Assembly (NCBI RefSeq): GCF_003702705.1
Contig: NZ_QZMN01000009.1
Location: 124,001-188,000, forward strand
Source of the DNA: Ornithinimicrobium cerasi
Lineage (GTDB): Bacteria > Actinomycetota > Actinomycetes > Actinomycetales > Dermatophilaceae
Direction of reading: 5' to 3'
Length of the DNA stretch: 64,000 nucleotides
Shown: positions 31,529-40,636 of the stretch, one piece after another
How the letters are laid out: the number at the start of each line of letters is the position of its first letter
How positions within the stretch are numbered: the stretch's first letter is position 1
Notes under the pieces: model-generated
The model's database searches: none
What the model saw: only the letters and a program-made list of their open reading frames with translations
Told to the model about the DNA's origin: nothing
Translations under genes and position numbers: made by a program

Positions 31529-33409
31529 CTACCGCCAGCCGACCGAGACGACCGGCACCGGCTCGCTGAAGCCCCTGAGCGGCAGCTCACGGGGATCCGA
31601 CAGGGACCCGGTGTCCGTCAGGTCCTGGACGGTCTCGGCACTGGCGAGGATCTCCCCGGCGCCGGCGGCGGCGCCGATCCGCGCGGCCATGTGCACGCCC
31701 TGCCCGGCGTAGTCGGCGGCATCTCCCTCGGGGTGGAACGCCCCGCCCGTGTGCACCCCGACGCGGACGTCGGGCGCGAAGACCTCCTCCGCGAGAGCCC
31801 GCTGGATCGCCACGGCCGCCTGGAGCGCCGCCTTGGGGTGCTCGAACGAGGCGAAGAACCCGTCGCCGGTCTGCTTGATGACCTCACCCCCTGCCTCCAC
31901 GATCCGTTCCCGGAGCAGCTGGTCGTGCCGTGCGAGGAGGCGGCGCCACTTCTCGTCGCCGAGGGTCTCCAGCAGCTGGGTGGACCCGACGATGTCGGTG
32001 AAGACGAACGTCCGGCGCGTCTCCAGGCGCCCGAGCAGCTCCCGGGCGCGCTCCTCGTCCAGCCGGGCGCCGAGGCGGGCGAAGGTCGACTGTGCCGCCT
32101 CGATCTCGCTGGTCGCCCCGTCCTCGTCGCGCTGGTGCCGGTAGGCCATCCCGAGCAGCATCCGCGCCTGGGCCACCTCGTACGGCGCCCCGACCTGCTG
32201 CCACCTCGAGCGTGCCTCGCGGAGGCAGCGCACGGCGCCGGCCCAGTCGCGCTCGGCCAGCCGGATGCGCCCCTCGGCGAGGTGCTGCTGCGTCACGAAC
32301 GCCGGCGCCGGCATCCCGCCGATCGTGTATGCCGTGACCGTGGACGCGAACTCGGCGAGCGCCCCGCGCGCGGCCGCCAGGTCGCCGGCCGCGAGCGACA
32401 CCTCCACCTGGGCGGGCAGCAGCGCCATCCGCCGCAGCGGCTCCTCGGCCTCCTCCAGGCTGCGCCGCAGCGCCGCCACGCCCGCGTCCACCTTCCCCTC
32501 CGCGAGCCGCAGCAGCGCCAGACCGGGCTGGGGGTCCACCCCGATCTCGGACACGGCCCGGTAGGACTCCTGCGCGGTGGCGAACTCCCCGCGCCGCCGG
32601 CGGATCTCCCCGATCTCGTAGAGCCCCGCGGCCGTGATCCAGGCGTTGTAGTCCTTGAGCTCGTCACAGGCGGCCTGGCACTGCGTCTCGGCGTCCGACC
32701 ACCGGCCGCGCATCCGCAGCCCTCGGTCCACTCGGCCGCCCGCCGGAAGTCCCCGACGTCCTGGCAGGCGGAGATGGTCACGCAGTAGACGAGGCCGGCC
32801 TCGAACGGCTGGAGCTCACCGCTCACGGCGGCGGCCGAGGCCTCGTCCAGCAGGGCCAGCCCCTCGTCGACCTGACCGGCGTGGACGAGGATGCGCCCCC
32901 GCCCGATCCGCGCCACCGCCTGCACCTCGGCGTCCCCGAGGCGCGACCCCAGCTGCTCGGCCAGCTCCAGGTCCGGCAGCGCCCCGGCGGCGTCACCCAT
33001 CTCCATCCGGTTGAAGCCGCGGACCGTGACGAGGTAGGCGTAGGCCGACGAGTCGTGACGCCCCTCGAGCAGCCGCTCGGCCTTGGCCATCCAGCCCTGG
33101 TAGACCGCCGCGGCGCCCCGCGAGATGTGGTCCCAGGCCAGCAGGACCGCCACCCGGGCCGCCCCCTCCACGTCCTCCGCGGACAGCAGGGCGGAGAAGG
33201 CCGACTCCCGCAGCTCGAGGGCCTCGTCGGCCCTGCCCGTCCACCTCGTCGGCCCTGCCCGTCCACCAGGCGGCGTCGGCGAGCGCGACGAGGTCGTGCC
33301 CGTCCATCGCCACCCGGTCGACCTGGGCGAGCTCGGCGTAGGCCGCCCCCCACCGACCGTCGGCGACGGCGGCGCGGCCGGTGCTGAGATGGTCGACCGC
33401 AGTGCTCAT
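31529..33409 (-). pseudogene. TPR-containing class III nucleotide cyclase, broken by two frameshifts
   Basis: The intact product would be a soluble protein of about 620 residues: an N-terminal array of TPR-like helices and a C-terminal class III adenylate/guanylate cyclase domain (RRTFVFTDIVGSTQLLETLGD, KQTGDGFFASFEHPKAALQAAVAIQ, VGVHTGGAFHPEGDAADYAGQGVHMAARIG). The frame is lost at a 22-bp tandem duplication (33222-33265), runs in another frame, then returns to the original frame near 32719-32733, where about one base is missing. Read straight from the start it stops at 32993. The cyclase half alone (from about 32731) keeps its metal-binding Asp residues. It overlaps the membrane cyclase by 4 bp. 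Sequencing error or phase variation are alternatives to decay. Confidence 0.75.
33222..33265 (-). repeat. 22-bp perfect tandem duplication inside cyclase gene
   Basis: Two exact copies of a 22-base unit (33222-33243 and 33244-33265). Removing one copy restores the continuous frame through AAWWTGRADEALELRESAF. Because 22 is not a multiple of three, gain or loss switches the frame. Confidence 0.85.
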
Positions 33410-34800
33410 GGGGTGCTCCTGACCGAAGGGTCCAGACCGAGGACGAGGTACGTCTCCACCGGTTCCGTCCTCCCCTTGAGGGCGAGGGCGCCGAGCGGCG
33501 TGGTGCGGACCGACGGGGGGAGTGCCGCGAGCGTCGCCGGCCCGACCGCCACCCCGCCGGCCGGCGCCCGTCCCTCGATCCGCGACGCGGTGTTGACCGT
33601 GTCGCCGATGACGGTGTGGGTGCGCCCGCCGTGGGCGCCGAGCACGCTCACGGTCGTCGGCCCGGTGTTGACCCCGACCCGGAAGCGGGGCCAGCCCGGG
33701 TGGGCGTCGACGATCCGGGCCGTCTCCTCCTGCAGGGCCAGACCGGCCCGGACCGCCCGCTCCGCGTGGTCGGGCTGGTCACCCCGGGTGTTGAAGGTGA
33801 CCATGACGGCGTCGCCGACGATCCGGTCGACGTCCCCGCCGTGCCGGAGCGCGGCGGGGACCGCGGCGGCGAGGTGGGTGTTGAGCATCTCGGTCACCTC
33901 CTCCGAGGGGTGCGCCTCGGAGAAGGTGGTGAAGCCCTGCAGGTCGGCGAAGAGCACGCTCACCTCGCGACGCCCCGCCGCCGTGTCGTCGAGGTAGAGC
34001 GCGGCGAAGCGCTCCTCGCGCCACGAGCGACGCGCCGCGACCGCGACGAGCGCGAACGCGGCCAGCAGCAGCAGGTGCCACTCCCACCACGACAGCTGCC
34101 AGTTGCGCGCGAGCGCCATCGCCACGAGGGCCTCCGCCAGCAGCAGGTATGCCGCCACCACGGCCAGGAGCACCCCCTCCCGCCGGGTGCGCCACCGGTG
34201 TGCGTAGCGCCACGCGGCCAGCACGTAGAGGACGATGCCGACCACCGCGACGAGCCCGGGCAGCCCCTCGGCCCGGGCGGGCGGGCGATCCAGGGGCGGC
34301 AGCCCCGCCAGCGAGACGGCACCCCACGCCACCATCGCGCCGAGCAGCCCCCACCGCAGCCGGCGGGCTCGTGCCACCTCGGCCACCGCCTCCCCGCCCG
34401 CGACCTCCCGGGTCGAGCGCAGCGCGAACAGCGAGCCCAGGGCGACCCCGACGGGGGTGGCCACGGCGAACCCCACGTTGGAGGCGGCGAGCAGCACCCC
34501 CGGTGTCGCGAGGGCGTGCAGCCCGAGGAAGCCCGCCGAGGACAGGAACGCCAGCGAGACGTGGGTCAGCCGGGCGTCCCCGCGCCGGGCGGCGGCGTCC
34601 CCGGTGGCGTAGGCCAGCACCGAGGCGAGCCCCGCGGTGACGAGCACCAGCCAGAAGTGGCCGGGGTGGTGCTCCCACCGCAGGTCCAGGCCGGGACGGG
34701 CCAGGAGCAGCGCCAGCCCGAGGAGCGGGAGCAGGAGCGCGAGCGCCATCCCCGACCACGGGCCTGCCCGCGACCACCGGGGAGGCCCGGCCGACGGCAT
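33406..34800 (-). CDS. Membrane-bound class III adenylate/guanylate cyclase
   Basis: This 464-residue protein has about eight hydrophobic segments in residues 18-270 and a C-terminal class III cyclase domain. REVSVLFADLQGFTTFSE (metal Asp near 285), VDRIVGDAVMVTFNT (second metal Asp near 326) and TVIGDTVNTASRIEG (transition-state Asn/Arg) are present, so it looks active. It makes cAMP or cGMP at the membrane; the choice is not certain from sequence. It is the middle gene of a three-gene operon, four bases after the FAD oxidoreductase and overlapping the broken TPR cyclase by 4 bp. ATG 34749 (MALALLLPLL) is an alternative start. Confidence 0.88.
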   Translation of the reverse strand: MPSAGPPRWSRAGPWSGMALALLLPLLGLALLLARPGLDLRWEHHPGHFWLVLVTAGLASVLAYATGDAAARRGDARLTHVSLAFLSSAGFLGLHALATPGVLLAASNVGFAVATPVGVALGSLFALRSTREVAGGEAVAEVARARRLRWGLLGAMVAWGAVSLAGLPPLDRPPARAEGLPGLVAVVGIVLYVLAAWRYAHRWRTRREGVLLAVVAAYLLLAEALVAMALARNWQLSWWEWHLLLLAAFALVAVAARRSWREERFAALYLDDTAAGRREVSVLFADLQGFTTFSEAHPSEEVTEMLNTHLAAAVPAALRHGGDVDRIVGDAVMVTFNTRGDQPDHAERAVRAGLALQEETARIVDAHPGWPRFRVGVNTGPTTVSVLGAHGGRTHTVIGDTVNTASRIEGRAPAGGVAVGPATLAALPPSVRTTPLGALALKGRTEPVETYLVLGLDPSVRSTP

Positions 34801-34804
34801 ACCC

Positions 34805-36496
34805 TCACCCGTGCGGCGTGGCGAGGTGCTGGTGCACCTCGGAGACGACGACGGAGCCCTCGCCGACGGCGGAGGCGACCCGCTTGACCGAGCCGCTGCG
34901 CAGGTCCCCGACGGCGAACAGGCCGGGCACCGACGTCTCGTGGGGGTGCACGGCCAGGTCGGACGGGTCGTGCGCGGCGTCGGTGCCGGTGAGGACGAAG
35001 CCGCGCTCGTCGCGGCGGACCTTCTCGGGCAGCCAGTCGGTGCGCGGCTCCGCCCCGATCATGACGAAGAGCCCGTCGGCCTCGACCTCCTGCGTGGCGC
35101 CGGAGCCCCGGTCGGTGAGGGTGAGCCGCTCCAGCCGGCCCTGGCCCGAGGCGTCGGTGACGTCCGAGGACAGGTGCACGGTGATGGCCGGCTCGCCGGC
35201 GATGGCCTCGACGAGGTAGGCCGACATGGTGTCCTCGAGCCGGGGCCCACGGACGACGAGGTGGACCTGGCGGCAGTAGCGGGCCAGCTGCAGCACGGCC
35301 TGCCCGGCCGAGTTGCCGCCACCGGTGACCGCGGCCGAGAGGCCGGTGAGGGAGTGCGCGGCGGACACGCTGGCGCCGTAGTAGACCCCCTGGCCGGTGA
35401 GCGCCTCCACCGAGGGCACGCCGAGGCGCCGGTAGGCCACGCCGCAGGCGAGGATGACCGCGCGCGCCCGCACCTCGCCCTGGTCCGAGACCCGCGCGAC
35501 GAAGCCGCCGTCCCGCGCGTCGACCGACTCCACGGAGCGGGTGAGGACGAAGCGGGCCCCGAACATCCAGGCCTGCTGGTAGCCCCGCTGGGCCAGCTCG
35601 GAGCCGCTCAGCCCGCGGGAGAACCCGAGGTAGTTGCGGATGAGGGAGCTGGTGCCGGCCTGGCCGCCGATCGCGGATCGTTCCACGACGAGGGTGCTGA
35701 GCCCCTCGGACGCCGCGTAGACGGCGGCGGCGATGCCGGAGGGTCCCGCGCCCACGACGAGCACGTCGACCTCCCGCTGGTCGTCGGCGACGGTCGTCGG
35801 GATGCCCCAGGTGGCGAGGACCTGCTCGTCGGTGGGGTCGACCAGCACCGTGCCGCCGAGGGCGGGGAACCACACGACGACCTCCCCCTCCCGTTCGGGA
35901 CGGGCGGCCTCCAGGACCCGGCGCCCCTGCTCGGCGGCCCGGTCGCGGAAGGCGTAGGGGATGCGGTTGCGCTGCAGCAGGTCGCTGACCTCGAAGCCAC
36001 GGCCCGAGTGCCGGTCGGCGACCACGACGACCTCGCGGCGGGTGCGGGGGTCGGTGCGCGACCAGTCCTGGACGATCTCGGCGACGGTGCGGTGGAACAG
36101 CTCGTCGGCCTCGGTCCAGGGCCGCAGGACGTAGGTGTGCAGGTCGCCGATGCCGGTGCCGCGCAGGATCGTGGACGCCACCCCGGGGTCGGACCACGCG
36201 CCCCAGTCGATGAGCAGGCACCGGCGGGCCTCCGGATGGCGCGTCCTGGCCAGCGCGAGCAGCTCGTCCCGGTCCGCCTCCGGCAGGTCGTCGCCCACGA
36301 GGACCAGGGCCACCGGCTCGTCCCGCACGTCCGCCCCCTCGAGGACCCGCCCCGCGTCCTCCCCCGTCAGCTCGCCGCGGACCCGGTGCGTGGCCCCGAA
36401 GGCGCGGGACAGCTCCGTCTCCGTCCGCCCGAGCTTGTGCGCGTCCCCGTCGACGACGAGAAGGAGTGGCCGGACGCCCCATTCCGTGGTGCCCAT
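34805..36496 (-). CDS. Receiver-like domain fused to thioredoxin-reductase-type FAD oxidoreductase
   Basis: Residues 10-150 resemble a response-regulator receiver (LLLVVDGDAH, VLVGDDLPEADRDELL, TYVLRPW in place of the usual Lys-Pro). Residues 155-235 look like a thioredoxin/glutaredoxin-like module. From about 242 comes a class II pyridine-nucleotide oxidoreductase: FAD motif VLVVGAGPSGIAAAVYAASEG, NADPH motif AAVTGGGNSAGQAVLQLARY and C-terminal VPGLFAVGDLR. The CxxC pair of thioredoxin reductase is missing; the position reads YYGASVSAAHS. It therefore cannot act as a normal thioredoxin reductase. It heads the cyclase operon. ATG 36496 has TAGCAT six bases upstream; GTG 36502 is an alternative. 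Confidence 0.82.
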   Translation of the reverse strand: MGTTEWGVRPLLLVVDGDAHKLGRTETELSRAFGATHRVRGELTGEDAGRVLEGADVRDEPVALVLVGDDLPEADRDELLALARTRHPEARRCLLIDWGAWSDPGVASTILRGTGIGDLHTYVLRPWTEADELFHRTVAEIVQDWSRTDPRTRREVVVVADRHSGRGFEVSDLLQRNRIPYAFRDRAAEQGRRVLEAARPEREGEVVVWFPALGGTVLVDPTDEQVLATWGIPTTVADDQREVDVLVVGAGPSGIAAAVYAASEGLSTLVVERSAIGGQAGTSSLIRNYLGFSRGLSGSELAQRGYQQAWMFGARFVLTRSVESVDARDGGFVARVSDQGEVRARAVILACGVAYRRLGVPSVEALTGQGVYYGASVSAAHSLTGLSAAVTGGGNSAGQAVLQLARYCRQVHLVVRGPRLEDTMSAYLVEAIAGEPAITVHLSSDVTDASGQGRLERLTLTDRGSGATQEVEADGLFVMIGAEPRTDWLPEKVRRDERGFVLTGTDAAHDPSDLAVHPHETSVPGLFAVGDLRSGSVKRVASAVGEGSVVVSEVHQHLATPHG

Positions 36497-36502
36497 GGGC
36501 AC

Positions 36503-36508
36503 ATGCTA
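36503..36508 (-). promoter_or_regulatory. -10 box TAGCAT, leaderless start of cyclase operon
   Basis: TAGCAT on the minus strand lies six bases before ATG 36496, with no ribosome site. Confidence 0.45.
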
Positions 36509-36591
36509 GGCCCCGGCTGCCGTGGCGTCAGCCCTTTTCCGGCGCGCCGCAGACGCGGAGGTGGCGGCCACCGGCGGGCAGGCGCGCCACC

Positions 36592-37584
36592 TCAGGTCAA
36601 CCAGGCGCTCAGGCCCGCGGTCAGCAGGTCCGCCGTGCGGGTGTAGCGCCCGGCCTCCGGCCCGCCCCAGGAGGCCACCCGGCGCAGGTGCGGGGTGACG
36701 AAGTACGTCTCGTGCACGAGCCACCCGGCCCGCCGCAGGAGCAGCTGCTCGACGTCGGCGGGACTCCCGAGGTCGGCCCGGGCCGCGGCATACGCCTCGA
36801 CCTGGCGGCGCACCCGGTCGTCGTCGAGGTCGGCGTACCAGGGGTCGGCGTGCACCCGCCCGCCGGCGTAGGCCAGGTCGCGCGCCGGGTCGCCGGCACC
36901 GGCCCACTCCCAGTCGATGAGCCGCGGCACGTCCCCGTCGACGACGACGTTGGTCAGGCAGGCGTCACCGTGGATGAGGGTCGTCCCGGTCGCCGGGGCA
37001 GCCGCCTGCACCCTCGTCTGGTGGGCCAGCACGGCGGGCCACAGCGGCTCGAGGGCGGCGCCGTGCTCCGGCTCGTGCTCGCGCCACCAGTCGCGCGAGT
37101 CGGTGGCCGCCTCGACGAGGTCGTGGTCGCCGGTGAGGTCCAGCCCGTCGGTGCGGGCCAGCACGTGCAGACGCGCGAGCTGACCGGCGAGGGCCGCGAG
37201 GAGGCCGTCGGTCCAGTCCCGGGGGGTCAGCACGTGCCCGGGCACGAGCGTGGTCACGAGGTAGGCCGTGGGGTCGGCCGCCGTGGGCTCGTGCACCGCG
37301 ACCGGCCGGGCCCCGACCCCGTCGGGGAGCCGGTCCAGCAGCTCGTGCTCGTCGGGGAGGGACGTGGGCAGCTCCACCGGCGGCCGGTGCGGCACCCGGA
37401 CCGCCAGCTCCGCGTCGCCGCGACGGGCCCGCCACGCCGTGGAGGACTCGCCCCGGCCCAGCAGGGTCACCTCCGTGTCCGTCCCGGAGCGGTCCTCGGC
37501 CCCCGTCGGCCACCACCCGGGGTGCGCGTCGACGAGGGCGGCCACCTCCTCCGGGCCCAGCTGCGGCGGCGTCGGGGCGCTCAT
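36592..37584 (-). CDS. Aminoglycoside/choline phosphotransferase-fold kinase
   Basis: This 330-residue protein has the APH fold: an N-terminal nucleotide loop LGRGESSTAWRARRGDAELAVRV, the Brenner motif LIHGDACLTNVVVDG with catalytic Asp, and the metal-binding RLIDWEWAGAGDPARDLAYA. Many actinobacterial members have unknown small-molecule targets, and true antibiotic resistance cannot be inferred. ATG 37584 lies 27 bases from the divergent HD-hydrolase start, so the two share a very compact promoter region. The C-terminal 90 residues are less conserved. Confidence 0.85.
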   Translation of the reverse strand: MSAPTPPQLGPEEVAALVDAHPGWWPTGAEDRSGTDTEVTLLGRGESSTAWRARRGDAELAVRVPHRPPVELPTSLPDEHELLDRLPDGVGARPVAVHEPTAADPTAYLVTTLVPGHVLTPRDWTDGLLAALAGQLARLHVLARTDGLDLTGDHDLVEAATDSRDWWREHEPEHGAALEPLWPAVLAHQTRVQAAAPATGTTLIHGDACLTNVVVDGDVPRLIDWEWAGAGDPARDLAYAGGRVHADPWYADLDDDRVRRQVEAYAAARADLGSPADVEQLLLRRAGWLVHETYFVTPHLRRVASWGGPEAGRYTRTADLLTAGLSAWLT

Positions 37585-37611
37585 CCCGCCGATGATGCCA
37601 GAGTGGGGGCC

Positions 37612-38304
37612 GTGCCCCCCACCCTCGCGGACGACGCCCTCGCGGAGCCGCTCCTCGACCGCTGGCTCGACGACGCCGAGCTGGTCGCGCCGCGGGCCGG
37701 CCGCGACCGCTGGCTGCGCGAGGGCTCGCTGCTGCTGCGCGGCTGGGGCGAGCCGCACCGGCGCTACCACACGGTCGAGCACCTCCACGAGGTCCTCGCG
37801 GCGCTGGACGAGCTGCGGTCGGCCGGGCACCTCGACGAGGGCCAGGCGCTGGTGGCGCGTCTCGTCGGCTGGTACCACGACCTGCACCACGACCCGCGCG
37901 CCGCCGCCGGCAGCAACGAGCAGCGCAGCGCGACGATGGCGCGCGACCACCTCCACCAGCTGGGGGTCGACGACCGGGTCGTGGACGTGGTCGAGGCCGG
38001 GGTGCTGATGACCGCCGCGCACGAGGTCGACCCGGCCGGACGGCATACCCGGGTCCTGGAGGGGGTCCACGACGCCGACCTGTGGATCCTCTCCTCCGCC
38101 GCCGACCGCTACGCCGCCTACCGCGCGCAGGTGCGGGCGGAGTACGCCGTCGTCCCGGAGGACCTCTTCCGCGCCGGCCGGACCACGGTCCTGGAGCGCT
38201 TCGCGGACCGGGCGCGGATCTACCGGACCGCGCACGCCCACGCGCGCTGGACCGCGCGGGCGCGCACCAACCTCGCCGCCGAGCTCGCGGACCTCCGGTC
38301 GTGA
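37612..38304 (+). CDS. HD-superfamily metal-dependent phosphohydrolase
   Basis: This 230-residue protein has YHTVEHLHEVL near residue 44, followed by GWYHDLHHDPRAAAGSNEQRSA, which together form the His/Asp metal site of the predicted HD phosphohydrolase family (COG4339-like). Further His/Asp residues follow in MTAAHEVD and HDADLWILSS. The substrate is unknown. The start is uncertain (GTG 37612 or GTG 37603); no ribosome site is present and a leaderless transcript is likely. It overlaps the AlkD-like gene by 4 bp (GTGA), so the two are coupled. Confidence 0.75.
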   Translation: MPPTLADDALAEPLLDRWLDDAELVAPRAGRDRWLREGSLLLRGWGEPHRRYHTVEHLHEVLAALDELRSAGHLDEGQALVARLVGWYHDLHHDPRAAAGSNEQRSATMARDHLHQLGVDDRVVDVVEAGVLMTAAHEVDPAGRHTRVLEGVHDADLWILSSAADRYAAYRAQVRAEYAVVPEDLFRAGRTTVLERFADRARIYRTAHAHARWTARARTNLAAELADLRS

Positions 38305-39017
38305 CCGGCAGTCCCGGGTATGACGTGGCGCTGGTCGCCGGGGTCCGTGCGGCTCTCGCGTCGGCCGGGGACCCGGTCCGCGCCGTCGGGCAGCAGCGCT
38401 ACATGCGCTCGACGCTGCCCTTCCACGGGGTGACCCTGCCCGAGGTCCGGCGGCTCGTGGCGGACCAGCTGCGCCGCCACCCGCCCGCCGACCGCGCGAC
38501 CTGGGAGGCGACGGTGCGCGAGCTGTGGGACGGCGCGACGCACCGGGAGGAGCGCTACGCCGCGGTCGCCGTCGCCCGGGACCGCGTCGCCGCGCGCTGG
38601 CGGGACCCGGAGCTGCTCGGGCTCTGCCGCCACCTCGTCGTCACGGGGGCCTGGTGGGACCTCGTCGACGAGACGGCGGGGCACCTCGTCGGCCCGGTCC
38701 TGCTCGCCCACCGGGCCGAGGTGACGCCGGTGGTCGACGCGTGGGCGACCGGTGAGGACCTGTGGCTGCGGCGGACGGCGATCCTGAGCCAGCTGGGGCA
38801 CGGGGCCGCCACCGACACGGCGCTGCTGGAGAGGTGCGTCGTCGCCAACCTCGAGGGGTCGCCCTTCGGTGGGGAGTTCTTCGTCCGCAAGGCGATCGGC
38901 TGGGCGCTGCGCCAGCACGCGCGCACGGACCCCGCCTGGGTCCTGGACCTGGTGCGGCGGCACGGCGCGCGGATGAGCAGGCTGACCGTGCGCGAGGCGA
39001 CGAAGCACGTGCGGTGA
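38301..39017 (+). CDS. AlkD-like DNA alkylation repair protein
   Basis: This 238-residue all-helical HEAT-like repeat protein matches the DNA alkylation repair family: VGQQRYMRSTLPFHGVTLPEVRRLV at the N terminus, VTGAWWDLVDETAGHLVG in the middle, LWLRRTAILSQL and FFVRKAIGWALRQHARTDPAWV with the conserved W/R residues that hold the flipped lesion. AlkD excises bulky or cationic alkylpurines. GTG 38301 overlaps the HD hydrolase stop. The convergent membrane-protein gene ends 15 bases away. Confidence 0.88.
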   Translation: MTGSPGYDVALVAGVRAALASAGDPVRAVGQQRYMRSTLPFHGVTLPEVRRLVADQLRRHPPADRATWEATVRELWDGATHREERYAAVAVARDRVAARWRDPELLGLCRHLVVTGAWWDLVDETAGHLVGPVLLAHRAEVTPVVDAWATGEDLWLRRTAILSQLGHGAATDTALLERCVVANLEGSPFGGEFFVRKAIGWALRQHARTDPAWVLDLVRRHGARMSRLTVREATKHVR

Positions 39018-39032
39018 CGTCGGGCGGCGGGG

Positions 39033-39794
39033 TCAGCTCCCGGCGGTCGGCTCCAGGACGACGGTGGGGCCGGCCGGTCGGTAGCGGACGCCGGTCATCG
39101 CCCCGGCCAGCACGATGACGACCCCCCACATCTCCAGCAGCTCCTCGACGTGGTAGATCGCCACCCAGGTGAAGCCGACCTCGAGGTAGGGGTCGACGGC
39201 GGCGTGCAGGATCTCGAACCCGACCGCGCCGAGGAAGAACACCCCCAGCCCCTGCAGCACCAGTCGCCGGGACAGCGCCGGGAGCCCGCGCGCGGCGAGC
39301 ACGGCGGCCACGAGGACGGCGATCCCCAGGGGTATGCCGACCCCCAACCAGGCGTAGCCGTCGCCGAACGGGTGGTCGGGGGCGACGAGGGTGGTGAGCC
39401 GGCGGGCGCGGTCGTGGATCAGCGTCGCCTCGTCGGCGGAGAACGCCAGGTGGAGCAGGGCGAAGAAGGCCCACGCCGCTCCGGTCCCCCGGCCGGCCTG
39501 CCGGTGGACGAGCGCCACGACGGTGAGGACGCCCGCGGCCACCAGGTGCAGCGACGACGACCACCAGGTGGGGACGTTGCCCTCACGGCCCACGTCGAGG
39601 AAGTCCCGCAGCCAGTGGTCGTAGTCGTCGTAGGGCAGGCCCAGAGCGGGTGGGAGGGCCAGGCTGAGGAGCACGAGGAGCAGGCTGAGGACGGCCAGCG
39701 TCCAGGCCACCCGGCGCCACGGCAGCCCCCGGGAGGCGGTCCGGCCCCGGGACCGGGCCGAGTCCGGGGCGTCGTCGCCTGCTGCTCGAAGCAT
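39033..39794 (-). CDS. Six-helix membrane protein of unknown function
   Basis: This 253-residue protein has about six hydrophobic helices (near residues 28-52, 80-97, 105-120, 150-172, 182-200 and 215-235). A conserved-looking polar motif FSADEATLIHDRARRL lies in a loop between helices 3 and 4. I do not recognise the family; homologues with a DEA..IHD motif are annotated as hypothetical membrane proteins. TACGGT lies six bases before ATG 39794, so the transcript is probably leaderless. Confidence 0.6.
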   Translation of the reverse strand: MLRAAGDDAPDSARSRGRTASRGLPWRRVAWTLAVLSLLLVLLSLALPPALGLPYDDYDHWLRDFLDVGREGNVPTWWSSSLHLVAAGVLTVVALVHRQAGRGTGAAWAFFALLHLAFSADEATLIHDRARRLTTLVAPDHPFGDGYAWLGVGIPLGIAVLVAAVLAARGLPALSRRLVLQGLGVFFLGAVGFEILHAAVDPYLEVGFTWVAIYHVEELLEMWGVVIVLAGAMTGVRYRPAGPTVVLEPTAGS

Positions 39795-39800
39795 TCCTCA

Positions 39801-39806
39801 ACCGTA
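39801..39806 (-). promoter_or_regulatory. -10 box TACGGT, leaderless membrane-protein transcript
   Basis: The box ends six bases before ATG 39794 on the minus strand. Confidence 0.45.
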
Positions 39807-39853
39807 ACCACACCCGGTGAGAGGGCCATGAGAACGCGCCGACGCCGGGCCGA

Positions 39854-40636
39854 TCAGTGCCTCTCCCACCACCAGTGCACGAGCGGCCACCACGGCTGCG
39901 GCCCCGACAGCTCCTGCGCGCGGGAGCGGGTGAACCAGGCCGCCTCGAGCACGTCGTCGAGGTCGGGCCGCAGCGGCACCGCGTCCGTCACGACCGCGGC
40001 GAAGACCTGCAGGTGGTTGACGCCGGGGTCGAACGGGCGGGCGTCGACGCCCGCGGGGACGGTGATCCGCTCGTAGCCCACGGGCCGCAGCGCGCCCGGG
40101 TCCAGCACCAGGCCGGTCTCCTCGGCCACCTCCCGGACCGCACCCTCGCGCACGCTCTCCCCCGGGTCGCGCTTGCCGCCGGGCGGGTACCACCCCTCGC
40201 GGGTGGCGTTGCGGACCATCGCCATCAGCGGGTCGCGCCGGGTGCCGGCGACGCGTACGAGGACCACGGCCGCCCCCGCGGTGCGCCGCTCGTGGGGCGA
40301 GGCCACCACGTCGAGCACGTGCGGCACGGGGGTCACCGCCCGCAGACCGTTCTGGACCCGCGCCAGCGGTCGCTCACCGCGTCGTTTCGGGAAGCGCAGG
40401 CCGCTGTCGCGGAGGATCCGCGCGAGCTGCGTGGCACCCACCGGCACGGCCCCGCCCGCCAGCAGCTCGGCATACCTCTCCTGGGGGGCGTCGTAGTGGT
40501 CCCCCTCGAAGGAGCGCTCGGGCAGGCCGACCCGGCGCGCGAAGGCGTGCAGCTCCTCGAGCGAGGTGTCGCTGACCACGTGCGACCACAACCGCCCGTG
40601 GGCGGGCCACATCGGCGGGTCGACGAGGACCGTCAC
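39854..40636 (-). CDS. DUF4031-NUDIX fusion hydrolase
   Basis: Residues 1-80 match DUF4031 ([22 protein letters not shown], then [14 protein letters not shown] and [11 protein letters not shown]). From about residue 110 there is a NUDIX domain with a complete box, GGKRDPGE plus REVAEETGL, near residues 149-172. NUDIX enzymes hydrolyse nucleoside diphosphates linked to other groups; the substrate is not predictable here. Start GTG 40636 overlaps the YnfA-like stop by 4 bp. The open frame upstream of this start runs into noncoding repeats and is not part of the gene. Confidence 0.85.
   Translation of the reverse strand: MTVLVDPPMWPAHGRLWSHVVSDTSLEELHAFARRVGLPERSFEGDHYDAPQERYAELLAGGAVPVGATQLARILRDSGLRFPKRRGERPLARVQNGLRAVTPVPHVLDVVASPHERRTAGAAVVLVRVAGTRRDPLMAMVRNATREGWYPPGGKRDPGESVREGAVREVAEETGLVLDPGALRPVGYERITVPAGVDARPFDPGVNHLQVFAAVVTDAVPLRPDLDDVLEAAWFTRSRAQELSGPQPWWPLVHWWWERH

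Noticed and set aside
36592-37584. Calling the APH-fold protein an aminoglycoside resistance enzyme
   Set aside because: Only the generic kinase motifs are visible; the family is broad and no resistance-type specificity can be read.
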